From an uncultured Clostridium sp. (lineage in GTDB: Bacteria; Bacillota; Clostridia; Lachnospirales; Lachnospiraceae): DNA of 37,922 bases. The DNA lies in assembly GCA_900549235.1 (NCBI GenBank), contig URNT01000031.1, positions 1 through 37,922 on the forward strand, given 5' to 3'. Of the stretch, positions 16,014 to 25,293 are shown piece by piece; within the stretch, counting starts at the first letter, position 1, and every line of letters starts with the position of its first letter. The position numbers and the translations under genes were made by a program. The notes below the pieces were generated by a model, which was given only the letters and a program-made list of their open reading frames with translations, was not told the DNA's origin and ran no database searches.

Positions 16014-16925
16014 ATGGTATCATTTGCGGCAGACAAACACAGAACGATCAAATTAAGCCCCGGTGAACGGGTGGGGATGACAGTGGTATACATCATCTGT
16101 ATTCTGGCAGGAGTGCTGACCATCGTTCCCTTCCTTTATGTGGTGGCAGGCTCTCTGGCAACGGAAAAAGAGCTGGTGGAACGGGCATTTTTCATTATTC
16201 CCCACACCATCTCCACCAATGCCTATAAGTATATTATTTCTGATGGAAGTATTTTCAGGGGGCTGGCAAATTCATTTTTCATTATGATCGCAGGCACCGT
16301 TATCAATATGGCCTTTACCACTACTTTGGCCTATCCCCTTTCTAAAGCGGGGCTGAGAGGAAGAAATGCCATCCTGAATCTGATCATCGTTACCATGCTG
16401 CTTTCCGGCGGCATGATTCCCAACTATCTGGTAGTAAAGAGCCTGGGGATGCTGGACAGCTACTGGGCGCTGATGCTTCCGGGGGCAGTCAATGCGTTTA
16501 ACCTGATTATTGTAAAGAACTTTTTCCAGGAGCTTCCCCACGAGCTGGAGGAGGCAGCAAAGATCGACGGCTGTTCGGATGTGGGGATTTTCGCAAAGAT
16601 CATCCTGCCTCTTTCAAAGCCGGCCCTGGCTTCGGTCAGCTTATTTTACGCAGTATCCCACTGGAATGATTTCTTCAACTCACTGATCTACTTAAACAGT
16701 ACGAAGAAATTTCCGGTGCAGATCATTTTAAGGCAGATTGTACTGCTGGCCCAGGGAGCCAGTGCAGATGGAAGCTCTATCGACTTTGGTGCAGGAGGGA
16801 CGCCGCCGGAGCAGGCTGTAAAAATGGCGGCTACCGTTGTAGCAACGATTCCAATTCTTTGCGTCTATCCATTTGTCCAGAAATACTTTGAACAGGGTGT
16901 AATGGTTGGAGCCGTAAAGGGATAA
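16014..16925 (+). CDS. ABC sugar permease, LplC/YtcP type
   Basis: Second membrane subunit (MalG-like) of the same importer, 303 residues. Membrane helices include MTVVYIICILAGVLTIVPFLYVVAGS near the N-terminus. The EAA loop reads LEEAAKIDGCSDVGIFAKIILPLSKPALA in the middle of the protein. The ending FEQGVMVGAVKG is the usual C-terminus of YtcP/LplC proteins. The gene starts 18 bases after the first permease with AAGGAGGG upstream, so the two are translated from one message. Confidence 0.9.
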   Translation: MVSFAADKHRTIKLSPGERVGMTVVYIICILAGVLTIVPFLYVVAGSLATEKELVERAFFIIPHTISTNAYKYIISDGSIFRGLANSFFIMIAGTVINMAFTTTLAYPLSKAGLRGRNAILNLIIVTMLLSGGMIPNYLVVKSLGMLDSYWALMLPGAVNAFNLIIVKNFFQELPHELEEAAKIDGCSDVGIFAKIILPLSKPALASVSLFYAVSHWNDFFNSLIYLNSTKKFPVQIILRQIVLLAQGASADGSSIDFGAGGTPPEQAVKMAATVVATIPILCVYPFVQKYFEQGVMVGAVKG

Positions 16926-16952
16926 AAATGTATGTAAATGAGGAGGATTACC

Positions 16953-18482
16953 ATGAAAACAAAGCAGATGAAGAAAATGGCTGCCTTAGGACTGGCAGCA
17001 GCGACAGCAGCAGGCTGTATTACAGGCTGTGGAAGCAAGCAGGCTTCTGTAGATGAAAACGGAAATTATAACCTGAAGGTGATGACCTATGACTACTTCG
17101 GAAATCCCATGAAGGGCCAGGTGGGAGAGAGTATTGTTGACCAGGTAGAGGCCTATACCAAGGTGAACCTGGATGTGATGTGGACTCCCAAGGACAATTA
17201 TGATGACAAGCTGAATCTGGTGCTGGCAGGAGGCGGTGAGGATATGCCTCAGATCATTGCCACAGAGACCAAGTCTCCGGCTATCATCAACGCCGCAAAG
17301 GCCGGCGCACTCTGGGATATTGAGGAGTTGATGAAGGAATTTCCCCACCTGAAAAATGCCAACGAGGCAGTAAATGATAATATCCGGATCGGCGGAAAGC
17401 TCTATGGTGTATACAGAGGACGTGCTTTGGGAAGAAATGGTTTATCCTATCGGAAGGACTGGGCAGACAAGCTGGGATTGGATGCACCGGAAACGGTTGA
17501 GGATGTCTACAATATGCTGTATGCATTTACCTATGATGATCCGGACGGAAATGGCCAGGACGATACCTACGGTCTGGCACTGACTAAATATACGGCTCCT
17601 CTTGATATTATCCAGACCTGGTTCGGAGCGCCAAACGGCTGGGAAGAAACGGACGGAAAGCTGATCCCGGAGCATCAGACTGAGGAATACATGGAGGCTT
17701 TGAAATGGCTCCGTCAGTTGTGTGAGGAGGGGCTGATCAAAAAGGATTTCCCAACAAGAGATGCTGCTACAAAGTCAGATGATCTGAAAACACAGAAAGC
17801 AGGCATGCTGGTAGATGCTCTGGATGACGGCCGCCGGGTGGCAGATTATTTTGAAAATCAGAACATCGAGGGGCCGGAGATTGACTTTGTAGGAGCCATC
17901 AAGGCAGATGAGGCTTCTGAACCAAGAACAATGGCAACACTGGGCTGCCAGGGATTCTTTGTGATCACAAAGGCTGCAAAAACCGAGGAGGATGTGCGCA
18001 GATGCCTGGATTTCCTGGATAAGATGAATGATGAGGAGATGCTGACGCTGGCAAATTATGGTTTAGAGGGTAATCATTATACCATTGAAGCAGATGGCAG
18101 GCTGACAAGAAGCCATGACGCGGCTTTAAATCAGGAATACCAGGCAATGAATCAGCTGGTTTCTTATACAGAATATGCTCCTAATATGGATCCTTATGTA
18201 ACCTTAAATGAAACGGAGGTTTACTACAGACAGCAGGAGACGATAGAAGCTAATGCCCAGTACGCCATTTCAGATCCTGCGGCAGGTATTCTGGGAGATT
18301 CTGAGGAATATACAAAAAATGGCGTTGCCCTGGATAAAATCATCGAGGACGCAAGAATCCAGTTTATTGTAGGGCAGATTGATGAGGATCAGCTGAGGGC
18401 CCAGTGGGATCTGTGGTCTAAGAGCGGTGGTGACAAGGTGATCGAGGAAGTAAACGCAGCTTATGCGGAACTGAAAAAATAA
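16953..18482 (+). CDS. Lipoprotein sugar-binding protein of the importer
   Basis: Extracellular solute-binding protein of family 1, LplA/YtcQ type, which delivers oligosaccharides to the permeases. The ATG at 16953 has AGGAGG six bases upstream and gives 509 residues. The signal peptide is a Lys-rich start plus MAALGLAAATAAGC; the lipobox is either TAAGC (Cys22) or, more likely, ITGC (Cys26), followed by GSK. The mature part has the features of large family 1 binding proteins, including repeated Trp/Tyr-rich segments (DVMWTPKDNYDDKL, PLDIIQTWFGAPNGWEE) and a calcium-loop-like DDPDGNGQDDTYG segment near residue 195. It sits 27 bases behind the second permease and 39 bases before the first enzyme gene. 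Confidence 0.9.
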   Translation: MKTKQMKKMAALGLAAATAAGCITGCGSKQASVDENGNYNLKVMTYDYFGNPMKGQVGESIVDQVEAYTKVNLDVMWTPKDNYDDKLNLVLAGGGEDMPQIIATETKSPAIINAAKAGALWDIEELMKEFPHLKNANEAVNDNIRIGGKLYGVYRGRALGRNGLSYRKDWADKLGLDAPETVEDVYNMLYAFTYDDPDGNGQDDTYGLALTKYTAPLDIIQTWFGAPNGWEETDGKLIPEHQTEEYMEALKWLRQLCEEGLIKKDFPTRDAATKSDDLKTQKAGMLVDALDDGRRVADYFENQNIEGPEIDFVGAIKADEASEPRTMATLGCQGFFVITKAAKTEEDVRRCLDFLDKMNDEEMLTLANYGLEGNHYTIEADGRLTRSHDAALNQEYQAMNQLVSYTEYAPNMDPYVTLNETEVYYRQQETIEANAQYAISDPAAGILGDSEEYTKNGVALDKIIEDARIQFIVGQIDEDQLRAQWDLWSKSGGDKVIEEVNAAYAELKK

Positions 18483-18521
18483 CAGAAAGCAGCAGACTGT
18501 TGCGAAGGCTGGGAGAAAGAT

Positions 18522-21500
18522 ATGGTATCAGCAGAAGAATTTAAAAATCCTCCGGTAAAATACCGGATTAAGCCATTCTGGTTCTGGAATGGCCACATAA
18601 CAAAAGAGGAGATCCGCCGGCAGATCAGGGAGATGGCCGAAAAGGGACTTGGGGGCATGTTTATCTGCGCCCGTCAGGGGATGACTGTACCCTACCTTTC
18701 AAAGGAATGGTTTGACCTGGTGGAATATGCCTGCAAAGAGAGCCGGGAACAGGGGCTGGAGGCCTGGCTGTATGATGAATATCCCTATCCCAGCGGCATG
18801 AGCGGCGGCGAGGTTCTGTTAGAGCACCCGGAGGCAGAGCATATGGTGCTGTCTCATAAGATGCTGGAGGCAGAAAGCGGCCAGGAAATCTGCGAAGACC
18901 TTGGCTGGAGCCGGATTTTGTTTGCCAAAGCCTTTCCGGCAGATGAAAATGGAACCGTCCGGTGGGATGAGGGGATGGAACTTAAGAACTGTGTGGGAAA
19001 TCTGCAGACAGAGAAAATTTACCAGCAGACTGGTCTTACAAAATATAATAAAAAACGGTTTTTCTCTTATCATCCGGCGAAACTCCTAAAAACGGTGCTG
19101 CCGGAGCATCCACATGGCTCATCCTGGCGGATTGAGATCTATATGGAAATGGCAATGGGTGATTTCAAGTATTACGGCGGATTTTTCGATCCGTGTAATA
19201 AGGAGGCGGTAAAAACCTTTATTGACACCACCCATGAGCGGTATAAAGCAGCGGTGGGAGACCAGTTTGGAATCACAGTACACGGTATGTTTTCCGATGA
19301 GGTGGGGCTTTTAAGCCCCATCCCCTGGTCAAGGCGGCTGCCGGAGGAATTTGAAAAGCGCCGGGGGTATTCTCTGCTTGAAATGCTGCCGGCCCTTCAC
19401 GATCCTTCCATTCCCCACGCGGACCGGATCCGCTATGACCTGTATCAGACCGCCCATGAGGTATTTCGGGAAAGCTACCACCAGCAGGTGTCGGAATGGT
19501 GCAGGAAAAATCATCTTCAGTATGCCACAGAGGTTCCCTCCATGCGCCACAGCACCCAGCGCTTCAGCGACATTCCGGGAGGCGATACAGCCCATGAAAA
19601 GCTGGGAAAATCCCTGGAATGGATCTACGACGAATATCTTCCCAACTACCGCAGCAATGCCAAAGCAGTCAGCTCTCTGGCAAGGCAGCTGGGAAAGGAC
19701 TATGCCATGATCGAGAGCTTCCACAGCGTGGGGTGGACCATGACTCTTCAGGACGCCAAGTGGATGATCGACCGTCTGGGAAGCAGCGGAATCAACCTTT
19801 ATAATTTCCATGCCTTTTATTACACCATCCAGGATATTACAAAGCATGATGCCCCGCCCTCCCAGTTTCTCCAGAATCCCTACTGGCGGCATTACCGGAA
19901 GCTGGCGGATTATGTGGGCCGTATGGGAGTGATGGTGACCAATACTCAGGCGCAGATTTCTATTGCGGTTCTGGACCCTGCTGCGGCGCTCTGGACCAGG
20001 CTTGGAAACCCTTTTCACGGATTCCCCTATAAGGGTGAATCAGAGGAAGAAAAGAATGAGTGTGACAGACTGAGGAACCGGTGGGTGACTGTATGCAAGG
20101 CGCTTCTGTTTGCGCAGCTGGATTATGACCATCTGGATGCAGAGCTTCTGATGGAGGCTGAGATTACAGAGGGAGAGATCCGCCTTGGACGGGCGGCCTA
20201 TTCCGTAGTGATCCTTCCGCCCTGTCATTGTATGGAGGCAGGGGCAAGAAGGAAGCTGGAAACCTTTGCTGCTCAGGGAGGCTGTGTGATTGGTCTGGAG
20301 ACTCTTCCATTTATTTCTATTGACAGAGATGAGGAGGATGAGGAGACGAGAGCGGCTTGGGAAAACCTGTTTGCATCTGAAAACTGTCATTTTCTGGAAA
20401 AAGATGATGAGTCAGGCAGTGCCATGACCGGGCTTTGCCGTACATATCTGAAGGAAAAGGGAAGACTTCCGGTGGAATGCAGTGTAACTGCGGGAAATTG
20501 TAAGGAAGTGATCACAGCCGTCCGCTCTGATGAGGAAGGAACTTATTATGTATTTGCGGCAAATCAGGGAAAAGAGCCGGTACAGATAAGGATCACGGCG
20601 GAGCCTGGCAGCGCAGGAGATGAAAAGTATCTGTCTCCCGGCAGGTATGATCTGGAAACTGGGGAAATAAAAGCAGAAAGTGCAGATACAGCCAGAAGCA
20701 TAGTTTTAAGTCTGGAGAGCTTTGAGAGCAGGTGGATCTGTCTGGGGATGGCAGAGGCGCCCTGTTATGAGGCTGAGCAGAAAACAGAGGTACGCATCAT
20801 TCCCATGGAAGGAGATTGGAAGGTATCCCTGGAGGGTATGAACCTGTGTCGGTTTGGACGGGCCCTTTTGTCAGTGGATGGGGAAAGCTGGAGGGAAACA
20901 GAGACAAAAACCTTTATAGAGCAGTGCAGCAGCCTGAGCCTGTTAAAGGAGGGCCAGATCCGGTATGAAGGCCAGTTTGGTACGCCTAAAAAGCTGCGTC
21001 CCGCCTATCCTCTGGACTGCCGGTACCGGATTTCCTTCCGGGCAGAAGAAATACCAGATCAGCTGTACCTTCTTATGGACCGGGAAAGCGCGGCAGGGGA
21101 GATGCGGATCATGGTAAATGGCACAGAGCTTTCGAAAACTCTGTGGAAGCCGATCCAGGTCAATGATCCAAATAACCGAGCGGCAGATATAAGCCGTCTG
21201 ATCTGCCTTGGGGAAAATGAACTTCAATTTTATATGAGGATCCGGCAGGATGAGGAGGGACTCAGGGATCCGGTGTACCTTATGGGAAATTTTGGTGTAG
21301 AGAAACGGGAGGGAAATCTGATTCTCACCGCATTTCCGCACACCAGCCGTCCTGATGGAAGCTGGTATAAGGGCTTCCCTTATTACAGCGGCAGGATCAC
21401 CTTTGAAAAGGAACTGGAGCTTGAGGCAGTAAAGCAGGATGAATTTGATATAAGGCTGGGCCTTCAGACTCCCTGCTATGACTGCATTGAGCTGGAGATA

Positions 21501-21677
21501 AATGGCGTCAGCCTGGGAGTAAGAGCGTTTGCGCCTTATGTCTGGAAGGGTAGGAGAGAGCTGCTAAAGCCAGGTAAAAACACCGTAAGGGTAACCGTTA
21601 CTAATACACTGGCCAATATGCTGGACGGAATCTATTTTGATTATAACGGCCACAGGCTGGAGGAAGTATTACTGTGA
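18522..21677 (+). CDS. GH106-like glycoside hydrolase (candidate alpha-L-rhamnosidase)
   Basis: Large enzyme of 1051 residues resembling the GH106 clan of alpha-L-rhamnosidases and related uncharacterised hydrolases. It begins with the family pattern FKNPPVKYRIKPFWFWNGHI...EIRRQIREMAEKGLGG, as in the first strand and helix of the barrel. YDEYPYPSGMSGG (84-96) matches the conserved YDE...PSG segment. FSDEVG (257-262, with Asp259 and Glu260) lies where catalytic acids are expected. The C-terminal 350 residues look like beta-sandwich, galactose-binding-type domains (GEMRIMVNGTELS, CIELEINGVSLGVRAFAPYVWKG). There is no signal peptide, so it acts in the cytoplasm on imported oligomers. GGGAG stands six bases before the ATG. 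The substrate, probably rhamnose-containing pectin fragments, is inferred from its neighbours. Confidence 0.72.
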   Translation: MVSAEEFKNPPVKYRIKPFWFWNGHITKEEIRRQIREMAEKGLGGMFICARQGMTVPYLSKEWFDLVEYACKESREQGLEAWLYDEYPYPSGMSGGEVLLEHPEAEHMVLSHKMLEAESGQEICEDLGWSRILFAKAFPADENGTVRWDEGMELKNCVGNLQTEKIYQQTGLTKYNKKRFFSYHPAKLLKTVLPEHPHGSSWRIEIYMEMAMGDFKYYGGFFDPCNKEAVKTFIDTTHERYKAAVGDQFGITVHGMFSDEVGLLSPIPWSRRLPEEFEKRRGYSLLEMLPALHDPSIPHADRIRYDLYQTAHEVFRESYHQQVSEWCRKNHLQYATEVPSMRHSTQRFSDIPGGDTAHEKLGKSLEWIYDEYLPNYRSNAKAVSSLARQLGKDYAMIESFHSVGWTMTLQDAKWMIDRLGSSGINLYNFHAFYYTIQDITKHDAPPSQFLQNPYWRHYRKLADYVGRMGVMVTNTQAQISIAVLDPAAALWTRLGNPFHGFPYKGESEEEKNECDRLRNRWVTVCKALLFAQLDYDHLDAELLMEAEITEGEIRLGRAAYSVVILPPCHCMEAGARRKLETFAAQGGCVIGLETLPFISIDRDEEDEETRAAWENLFASENCHFLEKDDESGSAMTGLCRTYLKEKGRLPVECSVTAGNCKEVITAVRSDEEGTYYVFAANQGKEPVQIRITAEPGSAGDEKYLSPGRYDLETGEIKAESADTARSIVLSLESFESRWICLGMAEAPCYEAEQKTEVRIIPMEGDWKVSLEGMNLCRFGRALLSVDGESWRETETKTFIEQCSSLSLLKEGQIRYEGQFGTPKKLRPAYPLDCRYRISFRAEEIPDQLYLLMDRESAAGEMRIMVNGTELSKTLWKPIQVNDPNNRAADISRLICLGENELQFYMRIRQDEEGLRDPVYLMGNFGVEKREGNLILTAFPHTSRPDGSWYKGFPYYSGRITFEKELELEAVKQDEFDIRLGLQTPCYDCIELEINGVSLGVRAFAPYVWKGRRELLKPGKNTVRVTVTNTLANMLDGIYFDYNGHRLEEVLL

Positions 21678-21693
21678 ACAGGAGCGTAGCTGT

Positions 21694-23871
21694 ATGAATG
21701 ATTATTTTCCAATGGAACAGGGGATCGAATACAGGATGGGAAGTGAGGCGAAGCCGGTGCTGCGGGTTATCGCAAACCGTTTTATGGCGGATAATCCCCC
21801 TGTCCCCGTAACCTATTATATAAGGAGCAGCAGACAGTTTGCAGTTTCAGAGGACTATATGGATCAGGTGGCACTTCATGAGAAATTTTCTCATATAGAG
21901 GCGGAGCAGTATGTATATGTCTGGGGAAAACTGTCTGTACCCCAGGCAGGCCCTTTTCATTTCCGCTTCAGCGCCTGGGGGCCGGTGACGATATGGGTCA
22001 ATGGCGTTCTTTCCTTCCGCACCAACCATACCCAGGAGCGTTTTTCTGATCAGGTATCGGATCTGGTTCTGGAACTGCAGGCAGGGGAAAACAGCCTGCT
22101 TTTCCAGTGTATTTCCACTCCATTAGGCTGCGGCTTCCGTATCGGCAGCAGTTCCTATAAGGGGAGAAGAATCCAGTTTTTCGGGCCGGATAAGGAGCAC
22201 AGGGGAATAAGCGGCTTTGTGTACAGCCAGCCCTTTAAAAAGCCGGTGGGAATGGCACCGGAGCTGGGTCTTGGAGAAGATGCTTTAGGAATCCGCTGGC
22301 TTCCAGAGATGGGCTGGGAAGAAAGGGCATCTCTTTCTGAGTCAGAGCGGATCTTCGGACTGGGAGAAAAGGAAGAAGGAAAGATGGTGAAAGCGGCTGC
22401 TTTTGCGTGTCCTGTCAGGGGGAAGGTAAGTATTTCCGGAAAAATAAGAGGAAAAGGCGTACTGTGGATCGACGGGGAACGGATCAGTGAGCTTGAGGGT
22501 GGTTATAGAGCAGAGGCGGTTCTTTCGGGAGGAAGGCATATTGCAGCGTTTGAGGGGCGCGGGGCAGAGGCGGAGATCCTCTTTGAGACAGAGGAGGGAA
22601 GTATTCGCCTTAAGCCGGAGTGCCCGGTCCGTCTGGCAGAAGGACGGCAGGAGGTCTGGCTGTATGCCGGGCCGTTTTCTCCGGAGCAGATTTTGGATAT
22701 GAAACAAATGCTGACTTTTAAAACGCCATTTTCCACCCTTCATGGAAGATCCTTCTGGCGGGTAGATCTGCCGGATTCTTATATCCGTCCCTTTAATGAA
22801 GGGGTGCTTTACGGAGAGTGGAATTATCCTCTGGGAGTAACCCTTTACGGCATGATACAGTGCGGAAGGCTGCTGGAGGATCAGGGGATCCGGTCCTATA
22901 CAGAAGGCCATATGAAAAAAGCCATGGATTTTTATGAATACTGCTTTTGGGATAAGGAGTTTTACGGGGCGGCCCCCTTCCACAATCAGCTGACTACCAT
23001 GGACAGTCTGGATGACTGCGGTTCCTTCGCTTCTGCTCTTCTGGAGGTAATGAAGGATTATGAGTTGCCTCAGGGAGAAGGGGCGGCAGATTGGGCAGCC
23101 GGATATATAAGGGATCATCAGCAGAGACTGGCGGACGGAACCTTTTACAGGAACCATTCATATCTGCCTATTATGAATGAAACCCTGTGGGCGGATGATA
23201 TGTATATGAGCATCCCGTTTTTATGCCGCTATTATGAAAGAAGAGGAGATGCCCGGTATCTGGAAGACGCAGTACGGCAGGCAAAGCAGTTTTTTAGCTA
23301 CCTGTATATGCCGGAGTTCCAGATCATGTCCCATATTTATGATACCCATTATAAGGTACAGACCAGGGTTCCCTGGGGCCGGGGCAATGGCTGGGTGCTG
23401 TTTTCTCTGACAGAGCTTCTGGCTGTACTCCCTGAGGAGCATCCGGAGCGGAAGGAGCTTCTTGGAATGTTCAGAACTTTGTGTCAGGGGTATTTAAGAC
23501 TGCAGGGTGAGGAAGGTATGTGGCATCAGGTTCTTACCATGCCGGATTCCTATCAGGAAACCTCCTGTACTGCTATGTTTATTTACAGCTTTGCAAGAGG
23601 TGTCCGGTACGGCTGGCTGGAGGAGCGGCTGCCTTACGCCATGGCGGCTTTAAAGGGCTGGCAGGGACTGTGCCGGACTGCTATTGACTGGAAGGGAAAT
23701 ATATACGGTGTATGCCGGGGGTCCGGCTATTCTTTCAGCAAGGAATATTATGCCAATGACCTGACCTGGAATATCAATGATACCCATGGAACCGGCATTG
23801 TGCTTCTTGCCGGAGTGGAGCTGGAAAAAATGAAGGAAGCCCAGGAGGACTATGATGAAACAGGTATTTGA
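21694..23871 (+). CDS. GH105 unsaturated glucuronyl/rhamnogalacturonyl hydrolase with an extra N-terminal region
   Basis: The C-terminal part (about 350-720) is a GH105 (YteR/YesR-like) alpha/alpha barrel that removes the unsaturated uronic acid left by pectin lyases. Visible marks are DSLDDCGSFASALLE with Asp440 and Asp441, ETLWADDMYMSIPFL with Asp501 (the position of the catalytic Asp of YteR), and TRVPWGRGNGW. The first 340 residues are not part of GH105. They contain beta-rich stretches such as FHFRFSAWGPVTIWVNGV that look like carbohydrate-binding or sandwich domains. With 725 residues the protein is nearly twice the usual GH105 length. The start at 21694 follows GGAG and lies 17 bases after the previous stop. 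No signal peptide is present. The next gene overlaps its end. Confidence 0.85.
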   Translation: MNDYFPMEQGIEYRMGSEAKPVLRVIANRFMADNPPVPVTYYIRSSRQFAVSEDYMDQVALHEKFSHIEAEQYVYVWGKLSVPQAGPFHFRFSAWGPVTIWVNGVLSFRTNHTQERFSDQVSDLVLELQAGENSLLFQCISTPLGCGFRIGSSSYKGRRIQFFGPDKEHRGISGFVYSQPFKKPVGMAPELGLGEDALGIRWLPEMGWEERASLSESERIFGLGEKEEGKMVKAAAFACPVRGKVSISGKIRGKGVLWIDGERISELEGGYRAEAVLSGGRHIAAFEGRGAEAEILFETEEGSIRLKPECPVRLAEGRQEVWLYAGPFSPEQILDMKQMLTFKTPFSTLHGRSFWRVDLPDSYIRPFNEGVLYGEWNYPLGVTLYGMIQCGRLLEDQGIRSYTEGHMKKAMDFYEYCFWDKEFYGAAPFHNQLTTMDSLDDCGSFASALLEVMKDYELPQGEGAADWAAGYIRDHQQRLADGTFYRNHSYLPIMNETLWADDMYMSIPFLCRYYERRGDARYLEDAVRQAKQFFSYLYMPEFQIMSHIYDTHYKVQTRVPWGRGNGWVLFSLTELLAVLPEEHPERKELLGMFRTLCQGYLRLQGEEGMWHQVLTMPDSYQETSCTAMFIYSFARGVRYGWLEERLPYAMAALKGWQGLCRTAIDWKGNIYGVCRGSGYSFSKEYYANDLTWNINDTHGTGIVLLAGVELEKMKEAQEDYDETGI

Positions 23872-25180
23872 TCCAAGAGAATACGGCGCTGCAGGAGATG
23901 GGAAACACCTGGATACGGAGGCCATCCAGGCTGCCATTGACCGGGCAGGAGAGGCAGGGAAGGAAGGAGAACGGGCCGTGGTTCTCCTTACACCAGGCGT
24001 CTACCTGACCAGCTCTCTGTTTTTAAAGAGCCATATGGAATTTTATATGGAGGAGGGGGCCTGCCTGCTGGGAACCACAGAGGAGGACCGGTATCCCATT
24101 ATGCGTACCCGTGTGGCGGGAGTGGAAATGGACTGGCCGGTGGCCATTTTAAATATCAACGGCCAGAAGGATGTGGCAGTTACCGGAAAGGGCTGTATCG
24201 ACGGCCAGGGGCCTTACTGGTGGAATAAATACTGGGGCCCCGACGGGAAAGGCGGCATGAGAAAGGAATATGATGCCAGGGGGCTGCGCTGGTGTGTGGA
24301 TTATGACTGCAGGAGGATAAGGAACCTGATCGTAATGGAAAGTGAGGATATAGAGCTTTCCGGATTTGAGAGCCGCCGCTCCGGCTTCTGGAATGTACAT
24401 ATCTGCTATTCCAGAAATGTCCGCGCAGACGGTCTTTACATCCATGACAATGAGGGCCCTAGCACCGACGGAATCGACATCGACTCCTGTGAGCAGGTAG
24501 TAGTGGAACACTGCCGTATCGCCTGCAATGATGACAGCATCTGCGTGAAATCAGGCCGGGATGCAGACGGCCTGCGGGTTGGCCGGGTGTGCCGGGACGT
24601 GGTGATCCAGGATTGTGAGATCCTTACCGGCTGCGGAGTTACCATTGGCAGTGAAACCTCCGGAGGGGCAAAAAACATTACCGTAAGAAACCTGAAATTC
24701 CGTGGTACAGACTGTGGTTTCCGAATCAAATCTGCAAAAACAAGAGGGGGAGTCATCGAGGATGTTCTGGTGGAAAATCTGGAAATGGTTAATGTAAAAT
24801 ATCCTTTTAATATGTGCCTGAACTGGCATCCCGCTTACAGCTACTGCCAGATTCCAGAGGGCTATGAGGGGGCGGTTCCCGGGCACTGGCGCATTCTGGC
24901 GGAGGAGGTTCCGGCGGAAAAGGGGATTCCTCAGGTGAAAAATATGGTGTTCCGCAATATAACTTCTATCCTTGAACCAGACTATACCGGCCCATCAAGG
25001 GCCTTCGAGATCGACGCCTTTCCGGAGCGCCCCATGACTAATGTGACTCTTGAACATATACGGATCCACGCCCGGGAATTTGGCAGGATCGCGGGGGTGA
25101 AGGATTGGAAATGGCAGGATGCCGAGATTACGGCAGAGGGCAGAAATAATCACCAAAATGATCAGTATGACATAAGATAG
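23855..25180 (+). CDS. GH28 family protein (polygalacturonase-like)
   Basis: Right-handed beta-helix protein of the polygalacturonase family, 441 residues, with FDPREYGAAGDGKHLDTEAIQAAID at the N-terminus. The catalytic aspartates are present: STDGIDID (Asp205) and NDDSICVKSG (Asp226, Asp227). The substrate-binding RIK is in FRIKSAKTRGG. The usual GHG motif with a conserved histidine reads GCG here, with Cys260, followed by the normal VTIGSE. This hints at a special substrate or altered activity. There is no signal peptide, so it should act in the cytoplasm on small galacturonides or rhamnogalacturonan oligomers. Of two adjacent ATGs, 23855 is better spaced from AGGAGG (six bases) than 23852. 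The gene overlaps the end of the GH105 gene by 17 bases, so translation is coupled. Confidence 0.85.
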   Translation: MKQVFDPREYGAAGDGKHLDTEAIQAAIDRAGEAGKEGERAVVLLTPGVYLTSSLFLKSHMEFYMEEGACLLGTTEEDRYPIMRTRVAGVEMDWPVAILNINGQKDVAVTGKGCIDGQGPYWWNKYWGPDGKGGMRKEYDARGLRWCVDYDCRRIRNLIVMESEDIELSGFESRRSGFWNVHICYSRNVRADGLYIHDNEGPSTDGIDIDSCEQVVVEHCRIACNDDSICVKSGRDADGLRVGRVCRDVVIQDCEILTGCGVTIGSETSGGAKNITVRNLKFRGTDCGFRIKSAKTRGGVIEDVLVENLEMVNVKYPFNMCLNWHPAYSYCQIPEGYEGAVPGHWRILAEEVPAEKGIPQVKNMVFRNITSILEPDYTGPSRAFEIDAFPERPMTNVTLEHIRIHAREFGRIAGVKDWKWQDAEITAEGRNNHQNDQYDIR

Positions 25181-25185
25181 TCCTA

Positions 25186-25213
25186 TTGACAAGTGTCAAA
25201 AACCTGCTATACT
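25186..25213 (+). promoter_or_regulatory. Promoter of the BMP transporter operon
   Basis: TTGACA at 25186-25191 and TATACT at 25208-25213 have a 16-base spacer, with TGC before the -10. It is a strong promoter six bases after the GH28 stop codon. Transcription would begin near 25220, about 35 bases ahead of the leader hairpin. Confidence 0.75.
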
Positions 25214-25253
25214 TAAGCCATAATCTCTAATTCATTTCATAGGACAGCGATGT

Positions 25254-25293
25254 TACGTCAGGACGAGTCAGCAGCGGATCCTGACGTATTTTT
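25254..25293 (+). terminator. Leader terminator (attenuator) before bmpA
   Basis: TACGTCAGGA (25254-25263) and TCCTGACGTA (25279-25288) form a perfect 10-bp stem with a 15-base loop, followed by TTTTT. It stands between a strong promoter and the BMP lipoprotein gene, so it either stops transcripts early under some condition or closes the upstream enzyme operon. The space after it (about 30 bases) is too short for another promoter, which favours attenuation of the transporter operon. No known riboswitch aptamer is recognised in the short leader. Confidence 0.8.
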
